A DNA stretch of 5,385 bases, taken from NCBI GenBank assembly GCA_937876055.1, contig CALEIW010000118.1, forward strand, positions 1 to 5,385, in the 5' to 3' direction. The notes under the pieces were generated by a model. That model was not told the DNA's origin and ran no database searches. It saw only the letters and a program-made list of their open reading frames with translations. A program made the translations under genes and the position numbers. This DNA comes from an uncultured euryarchaeote (lineage in GTDB: Archaea > Thermoplasmatota > Poseidoniia > Poseidoniales > Thalassarchaeaceae). How positions within the stretch are numbered: the stretch's first letter is position 1; each line of letters starts with the position of its first letter. Shown piece by piece: positions 1 through 5,385 of this stretch.

Positions 1-404
1 CCGAATTCCAAATCTCTGTTACGCTGGATGAAGGGAACAACATTAGCAAAATCGAATGGATTACCCAGGTTTGCATCAACACAGGTATTTGCTGGCCGCC
101 GCAAAAGACCGAGTTAGTTGATTCTGGAGACGGACTTACCTTCACTGGATCCGTACTCATTGACGATTACGCAACATATGCCAATTGGCGCTTCGACATA
201 ACCCGAAGCGATGACAGCACCGAGACAGTTCCAGAGTCAGGCTTCGGATGGAAAGTTTGGTCTGATTGCTGGTTTGACAACGGCACTTGGGGTGGACCTT
301 CAACCGATTGTCAAGAAGAGGAAGAGGGATTCCTTCCCGGATTTCTAGCCCCAGCAACTGTAGCAGGCCTATCGATGGCAGCCTTGATGGCTCGACGTGA
401 CTGA
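1..404 (+). CDS. C-terminal part of a secreted cell-surface protein with a PGF-type membrane/sorting tail (5' end outside window)
   Basis: The frame is open from position 3 to the TGA at 402-404 and gives 133 residues; the start lies left of the window. The visible part reads as an extracellular beta-rich domain: acidic, rich in Thr, Asp and Trp, with four cysteines (C24, C30, C89 and C103 of the fragment) that could form two disulfides. A run of four Glu (105-108) leads into the C-terminus, which has Leu-Pro-Gly-Phe (111-114), a short hydrophobic helix (about 115-130) and a final Arg-Arg-Asp. This order (acidic spacer, PGF, helix, basic end) is that of PGF-CTERM-like tails, which in archaea are processed by archaeosortases and attached to lipid; whether this tail is cleaved is inferred. 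The protein is probably exported and held at the outer face of the membrane. The nitroreductase gene follows after 9 bases on the same strand, so the two may share a transcript. The ligand or role of the domain is not recognisable. Confidence 0.85.
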   Translation, partial: EFQISVTLDEGNNISKIEWITQVCINTGICWPPQKTELVDSGDGLTFTGSVLIDDYATYANWRFDITRSDDSTETVPESGFGWKVWSDCWFDNGTWGGPSTDCQEEEEGFLPGFLAPATVAGLSMAALMARRD

Positions 405-413
405 GCGATTGCT

Positions 414-1094
414 ATGGCAAAGGCCAATGATGAGTCGGGATTCATCGATTTGGTCTTCGAGGAATTGACTCCGAAGGAGATGATTTCGCGAGCAGATTCA
501 TTCTATCAAGAAATGAATAAACGACGAACTACGCGGCATTTCTCAACACGCGATGTGTCGCGCTCGTTGATTGAAGCGGCAATCAAAACCGCTGGAACCG
601 CGCCTTCTGGAGCTCATTTACAACCATGGACATTCGTAGCGATTTCTAATCAAGAATTGAAACTGAAGATTCGCCAAGCAGCCGAAGAGGAGGAGAGGAA
701 AACCTACTCTGAACGGATGCCGGAAGCATGGTCTGAAGTTCTCGCTCCCTTGGGAACCGACGCTGTCAAAGAACACATCACCGATGCTCCTTGGGTAATC
801 GTCCTGTTTAGGCAAAATAAGCGGCTACGAGATAATGGAGAATGGGGGCCAACTTACTATTCTCAGGAATCCTGTGGAATCGCTGCTGGATTGTTTATTG
901 CTGCAGTTCAGAATATGGGATTGGTAACGCTTACCCACACTCCTTCCCCAATGGGATTTTTGGGTGAAATTTTGCAACGACCCGATCACGAGCATGCGAT
1001 GCTGTTGATGCCGGTTGGGTATCCTGCAGATGATGCACAGGTGCCTGATATAGATCGTAAGTCACTGGAAGATATCTCAGAATTTTTTGAGTGA
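414..1094 (+). CDS. Nitroreductase-fold flavoprotein, iodotyrosine deiodinase (IYD)-like
   Basis: The product (226 aa) is a full-length soluble member of the FMN-dependent nitroreductase superfamily, and recalled human IYD aligns along most of it. Visible landmarks are the FMN phosphate-binding RRTTR at 37-41, TAPSGAHLQPW at 62-72 (near-identical to the IYD flavin/substrate loop), an acidic lid helix at about 88-102, the FMN-side TLTHTP at 172-177, the VGYP turn at 201-204 and a C-terminal PDIDRK at 211-216. In human IYD the lid residues Glu157, Tyr161 and Lys182 grip the amino-acid part of halotyrosine. The same spacing is kept here as E94, Y98 and K119. The family expectation is a cytoplasmic homodimer with FMN that reductively removes halide from iodo-, bromo- or chlorotyrosine. 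The substrate in this organism is inferred, and a general nitro- or quinone reductase remains possible. The ATG lies 9 bases after the upstream stop, with no Shine-Dalgarno sequence. It is convergent with the next gene. Confidence 0.9.
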   Translation: MAKANDESGFIDLVFEELTPKEMISRADSFYQEMNKRRTTRHFSTRDVSRSLIEAAIKTAGTAPSGAHLQPWTFVAISNQELKLKIRQAAEEEERKTYSERMPEAWSEVLAPLGTDAVKEHITDAPWVIVLFRQNKRLRDNGEWGPTYYSQESCGIAAGLFIAAVQNMGLVTLTHTPSPMGFLGEILQRPDHEHAMLLMPVGYPADDAQVPDIDRKSLEDISEFFE

Positions 1095-1131
1095 ATCAAA
1101 GGGTACCCTATGATTCATCGTTCTCTTTTTT
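1092..1131 (+). terminator. Inverted repeat plus T-tract between convergent genes
   Basis: Positions 1092-1117 form an imperfect palindrome centred between 1104 and 1105. The outer arms TGAATCA (1092-1098) and TGATTCA (1111-1117) are exact reverse complements, and the inner AGGGTACCCT (1100-1109) is a perfect palindrome. The only mismatch is 1099 against 1110, giving 12 of 13 pairs, although the centre must open as a loop in RNA. On the + strand it is followed by a T-rich stretch ending in TTTTTT at 1126-1131, the layout of a hairpin plus U-tract terminator. It contains the nitroreductase TGA (1092-1094) and the stop of the opposing small gene (1108-1110). It probably ends the + strand transcript. 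For the - strand only the hairpin is present, because an A-run rather than a T-run follows. Confidence 0.6.
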
Positions 1132-1323
1132 GTCAGATATGTTACCTAACAATATCAATCCACCAAAGCCACCAATTATCAGGCATATTGCAGGAAAAGT
1201 GGTCTTCGCTAATGCTCCGTAAGGCTCGATTAGATAACTTCCGATAAGGAGCCCAATCAGTCCTGTTAAAACAGGAATAAGGTGATATGGCCAAGGAAGG
1301 TTATCAGCGAATCTCTCTTCCAT
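1108..1323 (-). CDS. Small two-helix membrane protein, function unknown
   Basis: The product is 71 aa, starting at an ATG (1321-1323) and ending in TAG. It has a short polar N-terminus (MEERFADN), a first hydrophobic helix at about 13-32, a Pro/Tyr/Lys-containing turn (33-42), a second helix at about 43-60 rich in Gly and Ile, and a charged polar tail (DKKENDES). This predicts a hairpin in the membrane with both ends on the same side. It is the last gene of the - strand run, 49 bases after the preceding small membrane gene, and it converges on the nitroreductase gene. No Shine-Dalgarno sequence precedes the ATG. I recognise no family. The clear two-helix pattern with charged ends argues that it is real rather than a chance reading frame, and no better frame covers this stretch. 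Confidence 0.7.
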   Translation of the reverse strand: MEERFADNLPWPYHLIPVLTGLIGLLIGSYLIEPYGALAKTTFPAICLIIGGFGGLILLGNISDKKENDES

Positions 1324-1372
1324 ACATTGGTTGAACCGGAGAATAACAATGAAGAAATTTTGTCAGAAGAAA

Positions 1373-1651
1373 TTATTCATTTTTCTTCGCTAATTCTAGC
1401 CAGAATTCATTGATTGCACTCGGATTACGAATCACCATCTGACCAACATATAGCAGGTAAGCAGCTAGTGGCAGATATAGCCCGAGAATAATCGGATGAG
1501 GACCTATTGTGAATAATGGAATTGAGTAACCAATTAGAGGAATCAACACCCAAGGAATTAGGCCTCGATTCTTTGAATAAACCATTATCGGATAACCTAA
1601 GCCAGCCCCAAGAACAAAGAAAGCTGCCCAAATAATGGTGATTTCCATCAT
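1373..1651 (-). CDS. Small three-helix membrane protein, function unknown
   Basis: The product is 92 aa with two consecutive ATG codons at the start (1646-1651) and a TAA stop. Hydrophobic segments lie at about 4-25, 31-50 and 53-74, separated by a short basic loop (SKNRG, 26-30) and a tight Gly-Pro-His-Pro turn (50-53). The C-terminal tail is polar and amphipathic (about 75-92) and ends in KKNE. The basic first loop and basic tail suggest that these two sides face the cytoplasm, although with three helices one assignment must be imperfect. The gene begins 22 bases after the EamA-type transporter stop on the same strand, so co-transcription is likely. It could be an accessory partner of that transporter, but nothing in the sequence proves this. 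I recognise no named family. Confidence 0.75.
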   Translation of the reverse strand: MMEITIIWAAFFVLGAGLGYPIMVYSKNRGLIPWVLIPLIGYSIPLFTIGPHPIILGLYLPLAAYLLYVGQMVIRNPSAINEFWLELAKKNE

Positions 1652-1673
1652 TTATCTGAAGAGTGGGCTGTTT

Positions 1674-2579
1674 TTAATGTTGACTTGATTTATCCAGAGG
1701 TTGTGCTGGCGGTGCTAGGAAAATCAAAGCGATTCCCGAACCAACAATCAGTATTCCACCAGCCCAATCAGCAATACTGAGCGCCTCATCGAACAAAAAG
1801 AAGCCATACATTGTCGCGATCAGCACAGTACCATAGGAAAAGGCACTTACCCAAGCTGCGTTTGCTTTGTGATAAGCCATAGTAATCCCAACCTGACCTC
1901 CACCTGCTCCAATACCAACACCGACCAATGCGACAAAGGTATGGAGGTCCAGACTAAGCAAATCTGGAGCGGCCTGAATAGTTGAGCCTGCGACTGAAAA
2001 AACTGCGAACCAAAATACAACTGAGGTGGCAGAATCTGTCTTTCTCAATTCTCTGACGTGAATATACGCTAAAGCAGCAAAGAAACCTGAGCCAAGTGCA
2101 AGCAAGGCATACGGCTCAACTGAATCTAGGTTGGGCGATACAATCAGAACAATTCCTGTAAATGCAGTAATTACGAGGGCGATCACAGAAGGCTGTACCT
2201 TCTCAGCAATTATTCTTCCCGAAAGTAATGCTACAAACAAAGGCGCAGTATATTGCAGGGTTACAGCTTGCCCGAGTGGAATTTTCGCTAATGACGAAAA
2301 ATAGAGAATCATCGCTGTTAGGCCTACAGCACAACGAAGGAACATTGTTTTCGGATCATTGATCTTCAGGGAAATTCCACGACTTGCAGCAAAGCCAGCG
2401 ACTGCGAATGCTATGACGGCTGAACGAACCAAGATAATCATCCAAACATCGATTCCTTCCAAACCGCTGGTGTACTTGACCAAGGCATTCATCGTACCAA
2501 AGCAAAGACTTCCGAAAATCATCCATAGCACAGCTACATGGGGTGTATCAACTGGATCAGACAAACTCAGAGCCCCCAA
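1674..2579 (-). CDS. EamA/DMT-superfamily transporter, 10 membrane helices
   Basis: The product (301 aa with the TTG start used here) has the length and layout of drug/metabolite transporters: two homologous halves of five helices each, about residues 15-150 and 155-290. Family-like features include the early helix with Asn31 and Lys35 (MNALVKY, 30-36), the stretch AKIPLGQAVTLQYTAPLFVA (98-117, matching the usual 'hxxhPhxxaxhhxxhxPhhva' stretch), the ALLSG..AEK loop (118-127), GIVLIVSPN (142-150) at the end of the first half, and a C-terminal FDEALSIADWAGGILIVGSG (263-282). It sits in the cytoplasmic membrane and probably exports or imports a small metabolite. Substrate cannot be predicted within this family. 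The start is uncertain. The TTG at 2577-2579 overlaps the end of parA by 13 bases; a TTG at 2562-2564 just after the parA stop is equally possible; the first ATG (2520-2522) would cut into helix 1. The overlap points to one operon with parA. Confidence 0.9.
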   Translation of the reverse strand: MGALSLSDPVDTPHVAVLWMIFGSLCFGTMNALVKYTSGLEGIDVWMIILVRSAVIAFAVAGFAASRGISLKINDPKTMFLRCAVGLTAMILYFSSLAKIPLGQAVTLQYTAPLFVALLSGRIIAEKVQPSVIALVITAFTGIVLIVSPNLDSVEPYALLALGSGFFAALAYIHVRELRKTDSATSVVFWFAVFSVAGSTIQAAPDLLSLDLHTFVALVGVGIGAGGGQVGITMAYHKANAAWVSAFSYGTVLIATMYGFFLFDEALSIADWAGGILIVGSGIALIFLAPPAQPLDKSSQH

Positions 2580-3514
2580 CGTGATTCGAGCACACTGGAA
2601 ACTTGCTGGTAGTCTTGGCCACCATTGCTGTTAGGGTCATGAAGATGGATTGGTATGCCATGGCTGGGTGCTTCTGCCAACTTGATATTGCGTCGGATTG
2701 CTGGCTCGATTAGTAATTCTGGGAATGTCTCTTTGACTTCGCTCGCAACCTGTTGATTAAGTGTAGTTGGAGCATGCATAGTTAGCATCACTCCATCAAC
2801 TCCTAATCTAGGATTTAGAAGTCCTCTTACCTCTCTAATTGTCCCCGCCAACATGGCTAAGCCCTCGAGGGCAAAATATTCCGTCTGGACTGGAATTATT
2901 ATTCCATCACTTGCTACCAGTGCATTGATTGTCACTATTCCCAATGAGGGAGGAGTATCAATAATTACAACATCATAATGCGGTAAAAGTGGAGCTAATG
3001 CCTCCGACAGCATTCGCTCTCTACCAAGTTGTCTCAGCATCTCTTGTTCCAGGCCAACGAGAGAACGATCTCCCACGATTATGTGAACGCCATCAACGGC
3101 GGTCGCATGGCGACTCTCCACTGCACTTTCTGGATTGAGAATTAGATCTCGAGTGGTGGTTTTCACTCGACTCTTGTTTACTCCAAGTCCTGTTGCGCAA
3201 TTGCCCTGTGAATCTGCATCGACAACCAATACCTTGTGTCCACGTAAGGCCAATTGTGCAGCGATATTGATTACACTCGTCGTCTTTCCGACTCCTCCTT
3301 TCTGATTGATGATGGTAACAACCCTCGCCCTGCCCTCGGGTGTAGGTTCAGATGTTGGTAGTTCCAGTGCATGCTTCGGGCGAGGTGCACTAATCTCATC
3401 CACATTGTCCAAGGTTGGAAGACCCTTGTCCTCAACCTCGGTAAATTCCGCATCGATAATCAGTGGTGCTGAGCCTGCCTCAGGCAGATCCTTCACCTCC
3501 CTATCAACGGACAT
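2567..3514 (-). CDS. parA: ParA/Soj-type deviant-Walker ATPase with N-terminal extension
   Basis: From the ATG at 3512-3514 the product has 315 aa. About 60 residues of Pro- and acid-rich, probably disordered sequence precede a complete ParA/MinD-class ATPase. Seen in order are the deviant Walker A KGGVGKTT (72-79, signature Lys72 and P-loop Lys77), the A' motif DADSQGN (99-105), Walker B VVIIDTPPSLG (182-192, Asp186), and near the C-terminus the Soj-typical RRNIKLAEAPSHGIPI (274-289). Family members bind ATP as a sandwich dimer, bind DNA non-specifically and position chromosomes, plasmids or protein cargo. No ParB gene or parS array is visible here. The frame continues upstream to TTG codons at 3545-3547 and 3566-3568 (up to 333 aa). 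ATG is preferred because of the codon itself and because a strong hairpin lies immediately in front of it. A Shine-Dalgarno match (GGAGGTGA, 3493-3500) sits inside the gene, 5 bases before an in-frame CTG at 3485-3487. Confidence 0.93.
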   Translation of the reverse strand: MSVDREVKDLPEAGSAPLIIDAEFTEVEDKGLPTLDNVDEISAPRPKHALELPTSEPTPEGRARVVTIINQKGGVGKTTSVINIAAQLALRGHKVLVVDADSQGNCATGLGVNKSRVKTTTRDLILNPESAVESRHATAVDGVHIIVGDRSLVGLEQEMLRQLGRERMLSEALAPLLPHYDVVIIDTPPSLGIVTINALVASDGIIIPVQTEYFALEGLAMLAGTIREVRGLLNPRLGVDGVMLTMHAPTTLNQQVASEVKETFPELLIEPAIRRNIKLAEAPSHGIPIHLHDPNSNGGQDYQQVSSVLESRWGL

Positions 3515-3515
3515 A

Positions 3516-3534
3516 CGAGCGCCTACGGCGCTCG
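3516..3534 (-). promoter_or_regulatory. Compact GC-rich hairpin directly upstream of the parA ATG
   Basis: CGAGCGCC (3516-3523) and GGCGCTCG (3527-3534) are exact reverse complements around a 3-base loop. The hairpin ends one base before the ATG (3512-3514). It stands out as GC-rich within a fairly AT-rich intergenic stretch of about 92 bases (3515-3606). If ATG is the true start, the hairpin would lie in the 5' leader of parA, or could act as a DNA operator half-site pair for autoregulation, as is common for ParA systems. If a TTG further upstream is used, the same bases encode Pro-Ser-Ala-Val-Gly-Ala-Arg and the structure may be incidental. No convincing TATA box was seen in the rest of the gap. 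Confidence 0.4.
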
Positions 3535-3606
3535 GAGGGCTGTTCAATGTGCCGACACTGACGAACAATTCAGATGCCTTTAGCAGACTAGATTGGCGGT
3601 GCCGAA

Positions 3607-5385
3607 TCAGTTAGGAGGCGCCCAGAAATGATACCAACCTAGTAGCCTTGCATTCTCAGCATCCATAACACAAACAACATCGTGATTTCTGTTATTTCCA
3701 TCTGTCCAAGATTTCTCTACATTGACGGTGACTGCACCTTCTCCCAAACTAATTGGAATTAGGTCCAAGATTTCATTTTCTTGTGTTACTGATAGTCTGT
3801 AACCATATTCGACTCCAGCATCCCATCCTCCACTTCCGTCATTGATGTGAGTGTTCAATCCAGGATATCTAGAGGATGAGAGCAATCTAGACTCCAATGA
3901 ATTCATGGTTAATGTCTCTGGTATAGCGTTACGATTCCATTGAACTGTTCCGTCGTCCATATTTTCATCTTCAATTAGTGAACAACCACCATTTTCTTCC
4001 TCAATAACGGTCCAACCAGCTCTCTCATCTTCGGTCACCCACGACATATTCCATTGAATGTTTGAGTTGACAGCGATGGTTGATGCTCTCCAAACATATC
4101 CGCCTTCTTCTATGGCGGTGGCAACACCGCTTGTGGAATAGTTTGCAAGAGTGCACTCCAAGGCTGACTCGAGATCCCAGGACCTAATCGCACTCTCATC
4201 TGGCATAGCAGCACCCCATGACCTCTGAGCACTAGTTCCTGGACGATCTTCCCCGGGGCCTGGTTTACTGGTGTAATCCACCAACCATTCAATTGCCGTT
4301 GAACCAGAGGTGACTCCGCCTTTCACGGCTCTCATTGAGAATGAAATTGTAATTCGTCCATCTGGGATTGCGGCGTCGGAAAGGGATGTTTCAATCAAGC
4401 CGCAGTCACTTGATTTTTGACTCTTATCAATTACGATATTGGCAGTTTGTTCTACCGGCCACGGGACATTACTCTTGACCAACATATTGATTGTAATGTG
4501 GCCATTACAAGCATCAAATTCCGGATGAGACATAGAAATTGGATATACCAAACCATGGTCATTGTCATTGATTTCTTTACCTACTGACCAAGACCACTCC
4601 GAGCCTGCCTCAGATGTTGTGCCTGAAGTCAAAGATTCATCGCCGAAGAATTCGTGCAAATCTAGGGGTGTAAGTGGTAGGAAGACGTAGGACGATACCA
4701 CTCCTAATCCTGAAATCGATTCTAACCCAAAAGTTGTGGCTTCTAGGTTTGTGGCTTGATTTTCCGAATCCAAAATCGTCAAATCTGTACCTGTTCTTAT
4801 CAATTGTTTATCTCCAATATCAGTCCAAGTTCTGGTTGTCATATCCAAGTTATTGTCATCCAAAATCCAACCTACAGTTCCACATTCCCCTTCATCTCTC
4901 CAAGTCTTACCACTCAAGTCTATATTCATCTCATGGTCGATAACTTTCTCAGCGGTCAAATGTGTTCTTCCAAATGCATCCAAGGCATTCACTGCGCCGC
5001 TATATTGCTTATCTGATGGATGTATAATAGCCGCAGGATCTCCATTTCGAATACTAATGCTTCCAACTCCTGAGACTATGTTTGCCGAAAGTTCTCCACA
5101 AGCGTCATCGAGAGGCCCAGAAGCAGCATCTCGGAATATCGCAACCATGTCGTCGCCCTCGACATCTATGCTGGAACTCAAAATGTTGAATTCCATACTA
5201 TCTCCATAATGAAGAGTTCTTGCTTGGAATGAAGAGTCTTCTTGCATAAACAGGGAGAATACGATTGCTCCAAGAATTAGGGCCGAGATGGTAACTGCTG
5301 CGATAACTTTCGGAGAGAATTGAATTGAAGATAGGCTAGGTATAGTAATCGTAATCGAGGCTTCTTCCGTATCTAAATCGATTTC
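3607..5385 (-). CDS. Single-pass membrane-anchored ectodomain protein, N-terminus outside window; function unknown
   Basis: The stop TGA is at 3607-3609. An ATG occurs at 5245-5247, but reading upstream from it gives 46 further sense codons to the window edge with no stop, so the gene is partial at its 5' end (at least 592 aa). That extra part matters: it has an acidic stretch (EIDLDTEE, fragment residues 1-8), a Ser/Thr/Ile-rich segment, then Pro-Lys and a clear membrane helix at about 27-47 (VIAAVTISALILGAIVFSLF). The expected topology is a short cytoplasmic N-terminus, one helix, and a large outside domain of about 545 residues. The ectodomain is acidic, rich in Ser, Thr, Trp and Gly and predicted beta-rich. 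It has seven cysteines (96, 168, 293, 328, 411, 468, 572) and two N-glycosylation sequons (N415-Y-S and N446-M-S). It ends in WAPPN with no C-terminal anchor. I recognise no domain family. It is the first visible gene of the - strand run, about 92 bases ahead of parA. Confidence 0.85.
   Translation of the reverse strand, partial: EIDLDTEEASITITIPSLSSIQFSPKVIAAVTISALILGAIVFSLFMQEDSSFQARTLHYGDSMEFNILSSSIDVEGDDMVAIFRDAASGPLDDACGELSANIVSGVGSISIRNGDPAAIIHPSDKQYSGAVNALDAFGRTHLTAEKVIDHEMNIDLSGKTWRDEGECGTVGWILDDNNLDMTTRTWTDIGDKQLIRTGTDLTILDSENQATNLEATTFGLESISGLGVVSSYVFLPLTPLDLHEFFGDESLTSGTTSEAGSEWSWSVGKEINDNDHGLVYPISMSHPEFDACNGHITINMLVKSNVPWPVEQTANIVIDKSQKSSDCGLIETSLSDAAIPDGRITISFSMRAVKGGVTSGSTAIEWLVDYTSKPGPGEDRPGTSAQRSWGAAMPDESAIRSWDLESALECTLANYSTSGVATAIEEGGYVWRASTIAVNSNIQWNMSWVTEDERAGWTVIEEENGGCSLIEDENMDDGTVQWNRNAIPETLTMNSLESRLLSSSRYPGLNTHINDGSGGWDAGVEYGYRLSVTQENEILDLIPISLGEGAVTVNVEKSWTDGNNRNHDVVCVMDAENARLLGWYHFWAPPN

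Noticed and set aside
157..357. A - strand 66-codon frame opposite the PGF-tailed surface protein
   Set aside because: It is the shadow of a + strand frame whose C-terminal tail is clearly meaningful.
1425..1631. A second - strand frame of 68 codons inside the three-helix protein gene
   Set aside because: It is an alternative frame without membrane-helix pattern, whereas the longer frame shows three regular helices and good spacing to its neighbour.
2359..2634. A + strand 91-codon frame across the parA/EamA junction
   Set aside because: It is antisense to two well-supported genes and has no recognisable protein features.
2567..3568. parA as a sign of an integrated plasmid or other mobile element
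   Set aside because: No ParB, replication protein, integrase, transposase, att-like repeats or base-composition shift was seen, and neighbouring genes look chromosomal.
3535..3606. An archaeal TATA box for parA in the gap after the ectodomain gene
   Set aside because: No AT-rich octamer at a fitting distance was convincing, so parA may be read through from upstream; transcription start data would decide.
3306..3614. A + strand 102-codon frame opposite the start of parA
   Set aside because: It is antisense to the Pro-rich N-terminal part of parA and its low-complexity Ser/Gly/Leu translation looks like a shadow of that region.
4674..5209. Three overlapping + strand open frames (86-118 codons) opposite the ectodomain gene
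   Set aside because: They lie wholly antisense to a long, coherent coding frame, their translations are Ser/Ile/Pro-rich without family features, and they overlap one another.

Overview
The window most resembles a piece of a planktonic marine archaeal genome of the Marine Group II type (Candidatus Poseidoniales). That assignment is inferred from style, since no rRNA or other marker gene is present. The grounds are a secreted protein ending in a Pro-Gly-Phe motif, a hydrophobic helix and an Arg-Arg tail, very tight gene packing, almost no Shine-Dalgarno sites in front of genes, and a large acidic Trp- and Cys-containing membrane-anchored ectodomain protein. A bacterial source cannot be fully excluded.

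Layout. On the + strand, positions 1-404 hold the 3' end of a cell-surface protein gene. Nine bases later comes a complete flavin nitroreductase-fold gene (414-1094) that closely matches the iodotyrosine deiodinase subfamily. From 1108 to the right edge everything is on the - strand. In transcription order it runs: a large membrane-anchored ectodomain protein, a ParA/Soj-type ATPase, a 10-helix EamA/DMT transporter, and two small membrane proteins. The ectodomain reading frame stays open to position 5385, so this gene is cut off by the window and does not start at the internal ATG at 5247. ParA and the transporter overlap by about 13 bases, and the other gaps are 22, 49 and about 92 bases, so the last four genes are probably co-transcribed.

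The two strands converge at 1094/1108. A near-perfect 26-base inverted repeat (1092-1117) covers both stop codons and is followed on the + strand by a T-rich stretch ending in six Ts, which looks like a hairpin-type or two-sided terminator. A second compact hairpin (3516-3534) lies directly in front of the preferred parA ATG.

How the genes work together is not obvious. The - strand set combines a surface protein, a lone ParA-type ATPase with a disordered N-terminal extension and no ParB in view, a metabolite transporter and two small membrane proteins. This looks like core or semi-core genome rather than a mobile element or defence island. No CRISPR, tRNA, rRNA, IS element or integrase was seen. 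No non-coding stretch exceeds 100 bases. The best leads are the deiodinase-like active site in a probable archaeon, the inverted repeat over both stop codons, and the parA leader hairpin with its internal Shine-Dalgarno-like sequence.
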